Source: Zwartia vadi
Lineage (GTDB): Bacteria > Pseudomonadota > Gammaproteobacteria > Burkholderiales > Burkholderiaceae_B
Assembly: GCF_030410375.1 (NCBI RefSeq)
Contig: NZ_JAUHHE010000014.1
Span: forward strand, 1 to 64,000
Length of the DNA stretch: 64,000 bases
Direction: 5' to 3'
The translations under genes were made by a program, and so were the position numbers. The notes under the pieces were generated by a model. It saw only the letters and a program-made list of their open reading frames with translations. It had not been told where the DNA came from and searched no databases. Positions 8,310 through 17,889 of the stretch are shown in pieces. Position 1 is the first letter of the stretch, and each line of letters starts with the position of its first letter.

Positions 8310-9326
8310 ATGAATGTACTGCGCGCCTTCTTGCTGGCAGGTTATCTAATGCTTGCAAGCGCCGACGTTTGGGCGCAAACAAAATCTGTCGCCATCTTTT
8401 TCTATCAGCAAGATGAGGTCACCGCCGAGGTTGTGGATGGTGTGAGAGAGGTGCTCCGGTCAGCCGGCTTTCGCGAGGGGCGCAATTTAAAGTTGAACGT
8501 GAAGGATGCTCAAGGCGTGCCTGAGCGCGTACAACCTATGGCGCTCGATATCATTCGTGGACGTCCCGATGTGATCATCGCGCTTTCACTCCCAGTTGTT
8601 CAGGCGGTGATGTCCCAAACTAAGCAAATACCCGTTGTTTTTGCGGGAATTACAGATCCAGTGCAGAGTGAAGTTTTAACCGGCTGGGGGCCCTCCGGAA
8701 CCAATGTCACAGGGGTCTCCGATGCGCTTCCTTTACAAAAACGGATCGCATTGATCAGGCAGTTGGTACCTCAGGCACGTCGCGTCGGGGTCATATATAA
8801 CCCTGCTGACGCGAACTCTATGTCGCAAATCAAGGAGTTTCAGGAGAACCTGAGCGGAACGGGTTTGATAGCGATCGAAGTTGCGGTGTCCAGACCAATC
8901 GATGTGGGTTCAGCCGCACGGAGTTTGATTGAAAAAGTCGATGTCTTCCAAACTTTTCTGGATCCATCGGTTAACCAGTCTTATGGTGCGCTCGTTCAAG
9001 TCGCCAACGACGCCAAGATCCCTTTGGTGGGTTGGGATATTAAAGACGTCAAAGCGGGAGCTGTAGCGGCCGTTGATTTAACCGAACAAGATATTGGAAC
9101 TGCCGCAGGACGTCTGGCACTGAGGATTTTACGGGGTGTCAAGCCGGGTACGATCGCGCCCGAACTCATCGCTCAACCACCTATTTATGTCAATATGCAG
9201 GCAGCAGTCTTGCAGGCGGTTACTCTATCTCCCGCCTTGTCAAAAGTCGCTCGGCCCGTGAGTCGGACTTCATCTCAACCAGAGTCATCGTCGACTCAAC
9301 CCGTTTCCAAACCGCGAGTCAAATAG
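8310..9326 (+). CDS. ABC transporter substrate-binding protein (COG2984/TrpX-like), orphan
   Basis: A periplasmic binding protein of about 338 residues. It begins with a typical signal peptide (MNVLRAFLLAGYLMLASADVWAQ), then VAIFFYQQDEVTAEVVDGV and the family hallmarks RPDVIIALSLPVVQAV and PVVFAGITDPV. Members of this group bind aromatic amino acids or similar small molecules and are normally encoded with a permease and an ATPase. Neither is present here, since pdxJ follows. The open frame extends upstream to 8235, but the ATG at 8310 is preferred because it begins the signal peptide and follows GAAG. The C-terminal 30 residues are Ser/Pro-rich and low in complexity. Confidence 0.82.
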   Translation: MNVLRAFLLAGYLMLASADVWAQTKSVAIFFYQQDEVTAEVVDGVREVLRSAGFREGRNLKLNVKDAQGVPERVQPMALDIIRGRPDVIIALSLPVVQAVMSQTKQIPVVFAGITDPVQSEVLTGWGPSGTNVTGVSDALPLQKRIALIRQLVPQARRVGVIYNPADANSMSQIKEFQENLSGTGLIAIEVAVSRPIDVGSAARSLIEKVDVFQTFLDPSVNQSYGALVQVANDAKIPLVGWDIKDVKAGAVAAVDLTEQDIGTAAGRLALRILRGVKPGTIAPELIAQPPIYVNMQAAVLQAVTLSPALSKVARPVSRTSSQPESSSTQPVSKPRVK

Positions 9327-9426
9327 GGGATCGACCCGCGCGCGCGTGATAATCTCATCATGATGGGTGACATGCCTGCTTGTGACCCGAAGATTTAAAT
9401 AGACCCACATCTAAGAGAGCTCCAAC

Positions 9427-10191
9427 ATGATTGATCTAGGCGTCAATATTGATCACGTTGCCACCTTACGGCAACAGCGGCACACTCAGTATCCTGATCC
9501 CATCGCAGCTGCATTGCTCGCCGAGGATGCTGGTGCAGATCTGATTACCTTGCATTTGCGCGAGGACCGTCGTCATATTCAGGATGCGGATGTTTTTGCT
9601 TTACGCCCGCAGTTGCGTACCCGGATGAACTTGGAGTGTGCGATTACTGCGGAAATGCTGGCGATCGCTTGTAGGGTCCTGCCACAGGATGTGTGTTTGG
9701 TACCTGAAAAACGCACTGAACTCACCACTGAGGGTGGTCTTGATGTTGTGGGTGGTTTTGAAACGGTTAAAGCCGCCGTCCAGCAGTTGCAGGCTAGTGG
9801 TATTCGAGTCTCCCTTTTTATTGATCCTGATGCACGTCAAATCGCCGCGGCAGTTGATACCGGTGCGACGGTGATTGAACTCCACACAGGCGCCTACGCC
9901 GAGGCCGCTACTCCAGAGCAGGCACAAGCCGAGCTCAGCCGGCTACAACAAGCCATTGCGTATGCTGTGTCTCAAGGCTTGCGTACCAATGCCGGTCATG
10001 GTTTGCATTTTGGTAATGTTGCGCCGGTTGCTGCGCTTGAGGGCATTGCTGAACTCAATATTGGACATGCGATCGTGGCACAGGCCATTTTTGACGGTTG
10101 GGAAAATACCATCCGAAACATGAAAGCTTGCATGATCGAGGCCAGGCTGAAGGCTCAGCGTGGCGTGTTGCTTCAACCGCCTAAACATTGA
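9427..10191 (+). CDS. pdxJ: Pyridoxine 5'-phosphate synthase
   Basis: Condenses 1-deoxy-D-xylulose 5-phosphate with 3-amino-2-oxopropyl phosphate to give pyridoxine 5'-phosphate, the last ring-forming step of DXP-dependent vitamin B6 synthesis. The TIM barrel begins with [14 protein letters not shown] and has [20 protein letters not shown] and [11 protein letters not shown], all conserved family positions. The length (254 residues) is normal. A purine-rich AGAGAG precedes the ATG. It heads a tight run pdxJ-acpS-nagZ-uvrC-pgsA typical of betaproteobacteria. Confidence 0.96.
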   Translation: MIDLGVNIDHVATLRQQRHTQYPDPIAAALLAEDAGADLITLHLREDRRHIQDADVFALRPQLRTRMNLECAITAEMLAIACRVLPQDVCLVPEKRTELTTEGGLDVVGGFETVKAAVQQLQASGIRVSLFIDPDARQIAAAVDTGATVIELHTGAYAEAATPEQAQAELSRLQQAIAYAVSQGLRTNAGHGLHFGNVAPVAALEGIAELNIGHAIVAQAIFDGWENTIRNMKACMIEARLKAQRGVLLQPPKH

Positions 10192-10204
10192 GAGAGGACA
10201 GATC

Positions 10205-10639
10205 TTGGCTGCAATTGCCGGTATAGGAATGGACCTCGTCAAGATGGAACGGATTGACCGGGCTTGGCAGCGTCATCCCGAACGCTTTCCAGAAAAAATT
10301 CTCGGACAAGAGGAGTTGCAGGTATTTAAGGCCCGAGCTGCACGGGATCGCGCACGCGGCGTGCGTTATCTTGCGACGCGTTTTGCCGCCAAGGAGGCTT
10401 TCTCAAAAGCAGTGGGATTAGGTATGCGCATGCCAATGTGGTGGACGCGCATGCAGACTTTGAATGTAAAAGGAGGGCGACCCACTGTTGTTCTCTCTGG
10501 GCCCTTGGCGCGCTGGTATGAGATGCGTTTCGGTCCCGCACATGTTTCCCTGACCGATGAATCAGAATACGGCGCCGCCTACGTGGTGGTCGAAACTCTA
10601 CAGGACGGTCCCAACAACAACACCACCGGAGCAGATTAA
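10205..10639 (+). CDS. acpS: Holo-[acyl-carrier-protein] synthase
   Basis: Transfers 4'-phosphopantetheine from CoA to acyl carrier protein. The magnesium-binding motif is [12 protein letters not shown] near the N-terminus, and the second conserved block is [17 protein letters not shown] chose the TTG at 10205: it is preceded at good spacing by GAGAGGA, gives the usual N-terminus [10 protein letters not shown] and a family-sized protein of 144 residues. An in-frame ATG at 10160 would lie inside pdxJ and add an unrelated 15-residue extension. It is followed by nagZ after 2 bp. Confidence 0.92.
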   Translation: MAAIAGIGMDLVKMERIDRAWQRHPERFPEKILGQEELQVFKARAARDRARGVRYLATRFAAKEAFSKAVGLGMRMPMWWTRMQTLNVKGGRPTVVLSGPLARWYEMRFGPAHVSLTDESEYGAAYVVVETLQDGPNNNTTGAD

Positions 10640-10641
10640 AT

Positions 10642-11700
10642 ATGCGTTCAGCCAGTAAACCTTCTATTCCCAGAGGCCCTTTAGTCGTCGACATCGCGGG
10701 CACCGTCATGACAGCTGCTGAAGAGGCTCGCTTACTGCATCCGCTTGTCGGAGGCGTCATTCTTTTTACCCGTAACTTCACCTCGCGCAAACAGTTGGTC
10801 GCACTCACAAAAAAGATTCATGACTTGCGATCACCCAGCTTATTGATCGCGGTTGATCACGAAGGCGGACGGGTGCAGAGATTTCGCACAGACGGCTTTA
10901 CGTGCCTGCCCTCGATGCGTACCCTTGGTCTCGAATGGCTGAAAGACCCGATGCGGGCGATGCGTATGGCGACCGATGTCGGTTATGTCCTGGGGGCGGA
11001 GCTTCGCGCCTGCGGCGTTGACCTAAGCTTCACTCCGGTGCTGGATTTGGATTTCGGAGTCAGTAGTGTGATTGGGGATCGTGCATTTGATGGTGACCCA
11101 CGCGTGGTCGCGATGCTCGCCCGTGCCCTGTCTCAAGGCCTGGCTCAGGCAGGGATGGGAGCCTGTGGCAAGCATTTTCCGGGACATGGCGCTGTGGCGG
11201 CCGACTCACATCACGCTATTCCGCGCGACAACCGCTCATTGAAAAAGATTTTGGCGCACGATGCTGCGCCCTATCAATGGTTGGGCGACCAGGTGATTCC
11301 CTCTGTCATGCCCGCTCATGTGATCTATACAAAAGTGGATGCGATGCCTGCGGGGTTTTCTTCCAAATGGATCAAGGAGATTTTGCGCCAAAAGCTGAGT
11401 TACGACGGCGTCGTATTTTCGGATGACCTGACAATGGAAGGCGCCGCTGTCGCGGGCGACATCCTTGCGCGCGCACGCGCAGCACTCCAGGCAGGTTGCG
11501 ATATGGCTCTCGTCTGTAACCGTCCAGATCTGGCTGATGATTTATTGTCACGTCTGACCTGGAAAGCCACACGGCGATCAATGGATCGAATCGATCGACT
11601 GATGCCCAAGATGGTCGCGCCGGAATGGAAGTCTTTGCAAAAGCAACTGGCATATCTCGAGGCTTTGAAGTCCGTCCATACACTCAATGAGCGAGCCTGA
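10642..11700 (+). CDS. nagZ: Beta-N-acetylhexosaminidase
   Basis: Cytoplasmic family GH3 enzyme that removes GlcNAc from anhydromuropeptides in cell-wall recycling. Visible motifs are [11 protein letters not shown] (residues 72-82), KHFPGHG (177-183) followed by D188 and H190 of the acid/base region, and [12 protein letters not shown] with the catalytic Asp. Length (352 residues) is normal and there is no signal peptide, as expected. The last 14 bp overlap the start of uvrC. Confidence 0.95.
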   Translation: MRSASKPSIPRGPLVVDIAGTVMTAAEEARLLHPLVGGVILFTRNFTSRKQLVALTKKIHDLRSPSLLIAVDHEGGRVQRFRTDGFTCLPSMRTLGLEWLKDPMRAMRMATDVGYVLGAELRACGVDLSFTPVLDLDFGVSSVIGDRAFDGDPRVVAMLARALSQGLAQAGMGACGKHFPGHGAVAADSHHAIPRDNRSLKKILAHDAAPYQWLGDQVIPSVMPAHVIYTKVDAMPAGFSSKWIKEILRQKLSYDGVVFSDDLTMEGAAVAGDILARARAALQAGCDMALVCNRPDLADDLLSRLTWKATRRSMDRIDRLMPKMVAPEWKSLQKQLAYLEALKSVHTLNERA

Positions 11701-13549
11701 CTCTTCTGCCGCCTTTGAAGAAAAGGCTCCAGACGCTTTTGATATCAAAGCGTTCCTTGCTCAGTTGCCCCACTTGCCGGGTGTTTACCGGCATATCGAT
11801 GCAACAGGAGAGGTTCTGTACGTAGGCAAGGCGCGTGATCTCAAAAAGAGGGTGTCTTCTTATTTTCAGAAAACGCCTTCGAGTCCCCGTATCGGCCATA
11901 TGGTTGCACGAGTGGTGAAAATCGAGGTGACGGTCACCCGCTCTGAGGCTGAGGCGCTGATCCTGGAAAATAACCTGATCAAAACACTGCGCCCGCGCTA
12001 CAACATTTTGTTTCGCGATGACAAGTCTTATCCTTATTTGATGCTTTCCGGACATGTCGCCCCCCGCATTGCTTATTACCGGGGGTCTACACAAAAAAAA
12101 GGGCAATTTTTTGGTCCTTATCCAAGCGCCTGGGCGGTGCGCGAAACGATCCAGATTTTGCAGAAAGTATTTCGGTTAAGGACCTGCGAAGATACCGTTT
12201 ATGCAAATCGTTCCAGACCGTGTCTTTTACATCAGATTGGTCGTTGCTCGGCGCCTTGTGTCAAAGAGATTTCTCAAGAGGATTACGCTGCCGATGCTGA
12301 GCGTGCCGCACGCTTTCTGAATGGTGAAACACAGGAAATCATGGGCGATCTTGAGAAGCGGATGCAAGAGGCAGCCGAGGCATTGGAGTTTGAGCAGGCG
12401 GCTCTTCTTCGTGATCAGATGGGGGCGCTTGCCAAGGTGCTTCACCAACAAACTATGGAGGACTCTGATCAAAGCGATACCGATGTCATCGCAGTCGCTT
12501 CTTCTGGCGGAAAAGTGTGCGTCAATCTGGCGATGGTGCGAGGTGGACGTCATTTGGGTGATCGTGCATTTTTCCCCACGCATGCTGACGGAGACTCCAA
12601 TGCGGAGGTGCTGGCGGTTTTTATTGCGCAACACTATGTGGATCATCCTTTACCTGCAGCGCTTGTGGGTTCGCACGCACTGCCAGATGCTCAACTCATT
12701 GACTTGATCGCAGAGTCAAAGTCCACCAAAGCCCGCTTTATCAGTCGTCCGCAAGGTGTGCGCAGGGCTTGGCTTGAGCAAGCGACGCGAAATGCGGAGA
12801 TGGCGCTTGGCAGCGCATTGCTGGAATCGGGTGCCCGCAGTGCGAGAACCTTGGCGCTTGCCGAAGCACTTGATCTGGATACGGATCCTGTTGCTCTGGA
12901 TGCGCTGCACATAGAGTGTTTCGACATCAGTCATACTGCGGGAGAGGCGACCCAGGCATCTTGCGTGGTGTACGCCCATCACGCTATGCAGCCCTCAATG
13001 TACCGGCGCTATAACATTGCTGGCATCACGCCAGGTGATGATTATGCTGCCATGCGACAAGTGCTGTCTCGTCGTTTTGGCAAAGTTGCGGACGGAGAGG
13101 CCAATATGCCTGGCCTGGTGCTGATTGATGGCGGTAAAGGGCAGGTGGAAATCGCGCGTCAAGTTTTTGTGGAGTTGGGGCTGGACACCGATGTTTTGGT
13201 GGGTGTTGCCAAGGGTGACCGCCGCAAGGTTGGTCTGGAGACATTGATTTTTCCAGATGATCGAGCACCCTTGGTGTTGGGCGAATCTTCTGCAGCGTTG
13301 ATGTTGATTGCACAAATTAGGGATGAAGCGCATCGTTTTGCAATCACGGGTATGCGCGCCAAGCGCGCAAAAACCAGAAACGTGTCTCGTTTAGAGGATA
13401 TCGATGGCATCGGTGCCAAACGCCGTCAAAGGCTGTTGGCCAGATTCGGTGGATTTAGTGGCGTGGCCAACGCCAGCATTGAAGATTTGGCGAGCGTCGA
13501 GGGTATCTCCCCTGAATTGGCCGAGCGCATTTACTTTTCCTTACGCTAA
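11687..13549 (+). CDS. uvrC: Excinuclease ABC subunit C
   Basis: Makes both incisions around bulky DNA lesions in nucleotide excision repair. The GIY-YIG nuclease domain begins at PGVY (31-34) and YVGKA (45-49). A UvrB-interacting UVR motif ([20 protein letters not shown]) follows in the middle. The RNase H-like nuclease has [11 protein letters not shown] and VLIDGGKGQ, and two helix-hairpin-helix motifs close the protein ([25 protein letters not shown]). The length (620 residues) is normal. It overlaps the 3' end of nagZ by 14 bp. Confidence 0.97.
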   Translation: MSEPDSSAAFEEKAPDAFDIKAFLAQLPHLPGVYRHIDATGEVLYVGKARDLKKRVSSYFQKTPSSPRIGHMVARVVKIEVTVTRSEAEALILENNLIKTLRPRYNILFRDDKSYPYLMLSGHVAPRIAYYRGSTQKKGQFFGPYPSAWAVRETIQILQKVFRLRTCEDTVYANRSRPCLLHQIGRCSAPCVKEISQEDYAADAERAARFLNGETQEIMGDLEKRMQEAAEALEFEQAALLRDQMGALAKVLHQQTMEDSDQSDTDVIAVASSGGKVCVNLAMVRGGRHLGDRAFFPTHADGDSNAEVLAVFIAQHYVDHPLPAALVGSHALPDAQLIDLIAESKSTKARFISRPQGVRRAWLEQATRNAEMALGSALLESGARSARTLALAEALDLDTDPVALDALHIECFDISHTAGEATQASCVVYAHHAMQPSMYRRYNIAGITPGDDYAAMRQVLSRRFGKVADGEANMPGLVLIDGGKGQVEIARQVFVELGLDTDVLVGVAKGDRRKVGLETLIFPDDRAPLVLGESSAALMLIAQIRDEAHRFAITGMRAKRAKTRNVSRLEDIDGIGAKRRQRLLARFGGFSGVANASIEDLASVEGISPELAERIYFSLR

Positions 13550-13566
13550 GTGGGTTAGCATAGCGT

Positions 13567-14145
13567 ATGCCTTTAAATATCCCAATCATTCTCACATGGC
13601 TCCGAATCGCCATGATTCCGCTCCTTATTGGGCTTTATTATTTGCCCGATTCTTGGATGAGCGTGCCTGTGCGCGACACAACAGCAAGTCTGGCGTTCAT
13701 CTTTGCTGCTTTGACCGATTGGTTTGATGGCTGGCTGGCTCGCCGCTGGAATCAGACTTCGTCTTTTGGTGCTTTCCTGGATCCCGTTGCAGACAAGCTG
13801 ATGGTGTCTGCCGCACTCTTGGTTTTGCTGAATCTGGATCGCGTGGACGTGATGATTGCCCTGGTGATTATTGGACGTGAAATCACTATTTCAGCATTGC
13901 GTGAGTGGATGGCTCAAATCGGCGCCAGTGCAAGCGTTGCCGTTCATTGGCTCGGAAAGTTCAAAACCGCCGCTCAAATGATCGCGATCCCTTGTTTGCT
14001 CTATTACGACTCGCTTTTAGGGATTCCATTTGCGCAGATTGGCCAGGTCCTGATTGTGATCGCAGCCATTCTGACTGTTTGGTCCATGCTTTATTACTTA
14101 CGCCGCGCGTTGCCGGTTATCCGCGAAAAGACTTCCAAGAGTTAG
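13567..14145 (+). CDS. pgsA: CDP-diacylglycerol-glycerol-3-phosphate 3-phosphatidyltransferase
   Basis: Committed step of phosphatidylglycerol and cardiolipin synthesis in the inner membrane. The CDP-alcohol phosphotransferase motif is complete: D51, D54-G55, A58-R59, G68, D72 and D76. About four or five hydrophobic helices are visible in 192 residues. It begins 17 bp after uvrC and ends the pdxJ-to-pgsA run. The next gene, queF, is convergent. Confidence 0.95.
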   Translation: MPLNIPIILTWLRIAMIPLLIGLYYLPDSWMSVPVRDTTASLAFIFAALTDWFDGWLARRWNQTSSFGAFLDPVADKLMVSAALLVLLNLDRVDVMIALVIIGREITISALREWMAQIGASASVAVHWLGKFKTAAQMIAIPCLLYYDSLLGIPFAQIGQVLIVIAAILTVWSMLYYLRRALPVIREKTSKS

Positions 14146-14203
14146 ACTTGGTTGCGCAGTCCTTGCTTTGATTTATCAGTCAAAGGGCACATAGAGACGC
14201 CAT

Positions 14204-15049
14204 TCATTGTCGGGCGCTACGCATCAGTGTTGGGGCCGGCATGCCCGGTGTGGCGCGCCAAGGATTGATATCCAAACCACCGCGACGGGTGTATCGCGCG
14301 TAAACCGAGAGGTGCTGAGGCTGGCAGCGCGCCAAAATATCCATAAAAATCGTTTCCACACATTGTTCATGGAAGCCATTGTGCATACGGAACGAAATAA
14401 TGTATTTCAATAAACCCGCACGATCTATTTTTGGACCGCTGTAGTCGATTTGGACGCATGCCCAATCGGGCTGGGACGTCACGGGACAATTAGATTTTAG
14501 TAATCTTGAAAATAGAGACTCCTTCACGATCGTTACGCCATCCCGCCGGGCAGAATCCAGACAAAGCAAATCGGCGTTTGGCTCATAACAATCGATCCTG
14601 AGGGTTTGAGAATCCAGATCAATCCCCTCAAATTCGTCGATATGCAGACCTTTAAAACTGTTAGGAGCTATGTACTCAATCTTCACTTCAGCCCCGGCTG
14701 CATGGGATAAGTCTTTACGCACGGTGTCGAGCATGAGCCCAGCTGATTCAAACACACACTGATTTAGGCTGTTTAAGTAAAGCTTTAGGGACTTTGATTC
14801 AATAATGTAAGGACTCTTGCAATCAATCATCAGACGCAAGATACCCACGTGCGGCATGCCGTGAGGGCTTAGCCAAGATAATTCATAAGCATTCCATAGA
14901 TCCCAACCCGTAAAGGGGAGCGCGGGACCCGTCAAGCCAAGCCGCTCTCTCGCCTCGGCTCGCGCAATCGGAAATAAAAGCGTTGGATCATAGGCTGTTG
15001 GATAGGAAACATCCTGACCAAGAGGCAGGTCGCGTGATGGGAGCTTCAT
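14204..15049 (-). CDS. queF: NADPH-dependent 7-cyano-7-deazaguanine (preQ0) reductase
   Basis: Reduces the nitrile of preQ0 to the amine of preQ1 in queuosine synthesis. The QueF motif ESKSLKLYL lies at residues 84-92. The thioimide-forming cysteine is C188 in SNCPVTSQPDW, with D195 as the proton donor. At 281 residues it is the long two-domain (YqfD-like) form found in gammaproteobacteria and betaproteobacteria. A second queuosine gene, queH, lies at 37.9 kb. It is divergent from the cbb3 cluster. Confidence 0.95.
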   Translation of the reverse strand: MKLPSRDLPLGQDVSYPTAYDPTLLFPIARAEARERLGLTGPALPFTGWDLWNAYELSWLSPHGMPHVGILRLMIDCKSPYIIESKSLKLYLNSLNQCVFESAGLMLDTVRKDLSHAAGAEVKIEYIAPNSFKGLHIDEFEGIDLDSQTLRIDCYEPNADLLCLDSARRDGVTIVKESLFSRLLKSNCPVTSQPDWACVQIDYSGPKIDRAGLLKYIISFRMHNGFHEQCVETIFMDILARCQPQHLSVYARYTRRGGLDINPWRATPGMPAPTLMRSARQ

Positions 15050-15091
15050 TAGGGAGAGGAGTGTCTATTAAATAAACTGGATTTTACCTAG

Positions 15092-15105
15092 TTGATTTAA
15101 ATCAA
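15092..15105 (+). promoter_or_regulatory. FNR box before the ccoI-like gene
   Basis: The site TTGAT-TTAA-ATCAA matches the FNR/ANR consensus exactly. A good -10 hexamer TAGAAT lies at 15129-15134. The box centre is about 42 bp before the start site this predicts, which is the class II FNR-activated spacing. The predicted transcript would begin only a few bases before the ATG at 15144. Confidence 0.85.
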
Positions 15106-15143
15106 GGCGGGGATACACCTGCTACGCCTAGAATTTACTCACT

Positions 15144-16115
15144 ATGGTCAAGTCAATATTTGCGTTAAATCGCCCACTCAGCCCCAGCGAGATGTCCGGA
15201 CGTCGACGCAGTCTCGTCAGGCTCGGACTCGCCTGGCTTGCGATGATGCAGGTCATGATGTTCGCCTTGCCTGGATATCTGAGGATTGAGGCAGGCCCAA
15301 ATGATAGTCTGGAGGTCTTGGACTGGGCCATTTTTCTGATGAATTGGGCCAGTCTTGCGCTGACCGTTCCGGTGGTGCTCTACGCGGCCTGGCCAGTGTG
15401 GCAAGGGGTTGCTCGCGCGTACTCCAAGCGTCGTGTCACGATGGACATTCCCGTTGCAACCAGCATCATTGCAGCTTTTATTCCGAGCGCCTATGCCACG
15501 CTGGCAGGGAACGGCGAGGTCTATTTCGACTCAGTGACAATGTTCGTCGCATTTTTACTGACTGCTCGCTATTTTGAAACCCGGGCGCGCCAGTCTGTTG
15601 AAGCAGGACAGGGCGCCATCCAACTCGACGCGCTTTGTCAGCCTTTGATTGAACAGTCTGATCGTGTTGCGACAGTTTTTATCATCGCCCAGCTAGGCTT
15701 TGCATTTTTGATTGCAGGGTTTTGGTGGGCCACACATCCTGAGCATGCCTTATCGATTCTTGTCGCCATGCTGGTGATGAGTTGTCCGTGTGCGCTGGCG
15801 CTTGCGGCTCCGATGTCCCTTGCAGCAACCCATGCTTGTCTTGCTGCCTACCCTGAAATGACTGATAAGCAACGCACTGTTTTGTTTGGGCGCACGCGAC
15901 GCATCACTCGTCAAAACCTATATGGCGCGCTTGTTTGGCATGTGCTGACCATGCCGCTTGCAGCAGTCGGCTGGGTGACTCCCTGGTTGGCGGCTCTACT
16001 GATGTTTATCTCATCCGTTGCGGTCGTGGCCAATGCCTGGCGTCTCTATGCGATCCCCGCAGGGGAAAATCGTCCAACACTTTCCGGGGAGCTTCACCCC
16101 GAGACGCAGCCCTAG
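15144..16115 (+). CDS. Reduced CcoI-like membrane protein (P1B-ATPase core without catalytic domains)
   Basis: 323 residues that align with the membrane part of CcoI/FixI, the copper P-type ATPase needed for cbb3 oxidase assembly. About eight hydrophobic segments are visible, as in full P1B ATPases, and the ion-site motif SCPCALAL is present (C214, P215, C216). Three parts of the roughly 800-residue parent are missing: the N-terminal metal-binding domain, the actuator domain (only about 20 residues link 150 and 170), and the phosphorylation and nucleotide-binding domains (about 15 residues between 232 and 247; no DKTGT). The frame is open throughout and starts the cco operon behind an FNR box, so it looks functional and not like debris. 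It cannot hydrolyse ATP; the role is unknown. Confidence 0.8.
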   Translation: MVKSIFALNRPLSPSEMSGRRRSLVRLGLAWLAMMQVMMFALPGYLRIEAGPNDSLEVLDWAIFLMNWASLALTVPVVLYAAWPVWQGVARAYSKRRVTMDIPVATSIIAAFIPSAYATLAGNGEVYFDSVTMFVAFLLTARYFETRARQSVEAGQGAIQLDALCQPLIEQSDRVATVFIIAQLGFAFLIAGFWWATHPEHALSILVAMLVMSCPCALALAAPMSLAATHACLAAYPEMTDKQRTVLFGRTRRITRQNLYGALVWHVLTMPLAAVGWVTPWLAALLMFISSVAVVANAWRLYAIPAGENRPTLSGELHPETQP

Positions 16116-16123
16116 GAATCGTT

Positions 16124-16312
16124 TTGGAAATACTGTACCTGCTCTTGCCCTTGTCCCTCGCCGTGATTGCGCTTGTGGGAGGCATGTTGTGGTGGGCGGT
16201 TTTTTCAGGACAGTACGACGATCCCGACGCGGCCAGTCAATCGATTTTGCTGGACGATGATCGCGCCGATTCTGTTGCATGTTTATCACAAGACAAGCGC
16301 GCATCGGATTAG
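16124..16312 (+). CDS. ccoS: cbb3-type cytochrome oxidase assembly protein CcoS
   Basis: A 62-residue protein with one N-terminal membrane helix (EILYLLLPLSLAVIALVGG) followed by the CcoS signature FSGQYDDPDA and ILLDDD. CcoS is needed to insert haem and copper into CcoN. The start is taken as TTG at 16124, after AGGA in the stop region of the previous gene. The open frame extends far upstream, but only this part matches the family. It lies 8 bp after the CcoI-like gene, so it is co-transcribed. Confidence 0.88.
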   Translation: MEILYLLLPLSLAVIALVGGMLWWAVFSGQYDDPDAASQSILLDDDRADSVACLSQDKRASD

Positions 16313-16334
16313 TTCTGCGCAAACATGATTAGGC

Positions 16335-16348
16335 TTGATATGGATCAA
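16335..16348 (+). promoter_or_regulatory. FNR box before ccoN
   Basis: The site TTGAT-ATGG-ATCAA fits the FNR consensus exactly and lies 65 bp before the ccoN start codon. A CATCAT at 16371-16376 lies at about the -10 position expected for a class II promoter. It gives ccoNOQP a second oxygen-controlled promoter, separate from the one before the CcoI-like gene. Confidence 0.85.
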
Positions 16349-16412
16349 GTCCTGATTCTGATAGTTTGGGCATCATGGTGCAATCAGTCAATATCATCAA
16401 TAAGGAAGTAAT

Positions 16413-17879
16413 ATGGCTCGCTCAAATGCGGTAACGGCCGAGACCTTCAACTACGGCATCGTCAGGCAGTTTGCCATCATGACGGTTGTCTGGGGTGTCG
16501 TCGGGATGCTCGTCGGTGTGATCATCGCGGCGCAGCTTCTATGGCCCCAACTCAATCTCGATATTCCCTGGTTGACGTATGGACGACTCCGACCGCTCCA
16601 CACTAACGCAGTCATTTTTGCGTTTGGCGGCAGCGCGCTCTTTGCCGCGTCCTACTACGTTGTTCAGCGGACTTGTCAGGCACGCCTGTTTGGCGGCTTT
16701 TTGATTCCCTTTACTTTCTGGGGCTGGCAGCTCGTGATTGTGGGTGCGGCCATCACCTTGCCTTTGGGTATTACCACCAGCAAGGAATATGCCGAGCTTG
16801 AGTGGCCAATCGATATTCTGATCACTCTGGTGTGGGTGGCCTATGCAATCGTGTTTTTCGGCACGATCGTCAAGCGCAAATCCAAGCATATCTATGTCGC
16901 GAACTGGTTCTTCGGCTCCTATATTCTCACGATTGCTATTTTGCATATCGTCAACAATATTGAGATGCCTGCCACGCTCTGGAAATCTTACTCGGCCTAC
17001 GCTGGCGTGCAGGATGCGATGGTGCAGTGGTGGTACGGTCACAATGCCGTGGGCTTCTTTTTGACCACAAGCTTTTTGGGCATGATGTATTACTTCATTC
17101 CCAAGCAAGCCGAGCGCCCCATCTATTCATATCGTTTGTCGATTGTTCACTTTTGGGCATTGGCCTTTACGTACATGTGGGCAGGCCCTCATCATTTGCT
17201 TTACACCTCCTTGCCTGACTGGACCCAGTCGCTCGGCATGGTGTTCTCCCTGATTTTGCTGGCACCCTCATGGGGTGGCATGATCAACGGGATTATGACC
17301 CTGTCCGGCGCTTGGTACAAGTTGCGTACGGATCCTATCCTGAAATTCATGGTGGTTTCGCTGTCGTTTTATGGCATGTCAACCTTTGAAGGTTCCATGA
17401 TGTCCATCCGTACGGTCAATGCGTTGTCGCACTACACCGACTGGACTGTGGGCCACGTGCACTCCGGTGCATTGGGCTGGGTGGCGATGATTACCTTCGG
17501 CATGTTGTATTACTTGATTCCAAGGCTTTGGGGACGTGAAAAGATGTACAGCACCAAGTTGATTGAGGTGCATTTCTGGATCGCAACCATTGGTGTAGTC
17601 CTCTACATCGCGTCAATGTGGATCGCCGGAGTGATGCAGGGCTTGATGTGGCGTGCGACTGAGGCGGACGGTTCGTTGACTTACAGCTTTGTCGAGTCAG
17701 TGAAGGCCTCGGTTCCATTCTATGCGATACGTTTGTTGGGTGGTTTCTTGTATCTCTGCGGAATGTTCGTGATGGCTTACAACGTTTACAAAACTGTTGT
17801 GGGTGAAAAAGCGGTCAATCCCGAGATCCCAAAAGACATCGTTCAATCAGCCTCGGCTGCTGCCGTCGCAACAGCCTGA
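16413..17879 (+). CDS. ccoN: Cytochrome c oxidase cbb3-type subunit I
   Basis: Catalytic subunit of the high-affinity cbb3 oxidase: it holds low-spin haem b, high-spin haem b3 and CuB, and reduces oxygen to water. The 488-residue protein has about 12 helices. Conserved blocks include [16 protein letters not shown] (haem b histidine), [14 protein letters not shown] (CuB/Tyr region), [15 protein letters not shown] and [20 protein letters not shown] (haem ligands). The start is ATG at 16413 after AAGGAAG. It is followed by ccoO, ccoQ and ccoP in the standard order. Confidence 0.97.
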   Translation: MARSNAVTAETFNYGIVRQFAIMTVVWGVVGMLVGVIIAAQLLWPQLNLDIPWLTYGRLRPLHTNAVIFAFGGSALFAASYYVVQRTCQARLFGGFLIPFTFWGWQLVIVGAAITLPLGITTSKEYAELEWPIDILITLVWVAYAIVFFGTIVKRKSKHIYVANWFFGSYILTIAILHIVNNIEMPATLWKSYSAYAGVQDAMVQWWYGHNAVGFFLTTSFLGMMYYFIPKQAERPIYSYRLSIVHFWALAFTYMWAGPHHLLYTSLPDWTQSLGMVFSLILLAPSWGGMINGIMTLSGAWYKLRTDPILKFMVVSLSFYGMSTFEGSMMSIRTVNALSHYTDWTVGHVHSGALGWVAMITFGMLYYLIPRLWGREKMYSTKLIEVHFWIATIGVVLYIASMWIAGVMQGLMWRATEADGSLTYSFVESVKASVPFYAIRLLGGFLYLCGMFVMAYNVYKTVVGEKAVNPEIPKDIVQSASAAAVATA

Positions 17880-17889
17880 GGAGGAAATC

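Noticed and set aside
14166..14185. A weak inverted repeat CTTTGA...TCAAAG between pgsA and queF
   Set aside because: AT-rich 6-bp stem without a T-tract; could easily be chance.
15344..15577. A second-frame open frame inside the CcoI-like gene, considered as the missing CcoI part
   Set aside because: The translation has no P-type ATPase motif. The CcoI-like frame is continuous, so a frameshift does not explain the missing domains.
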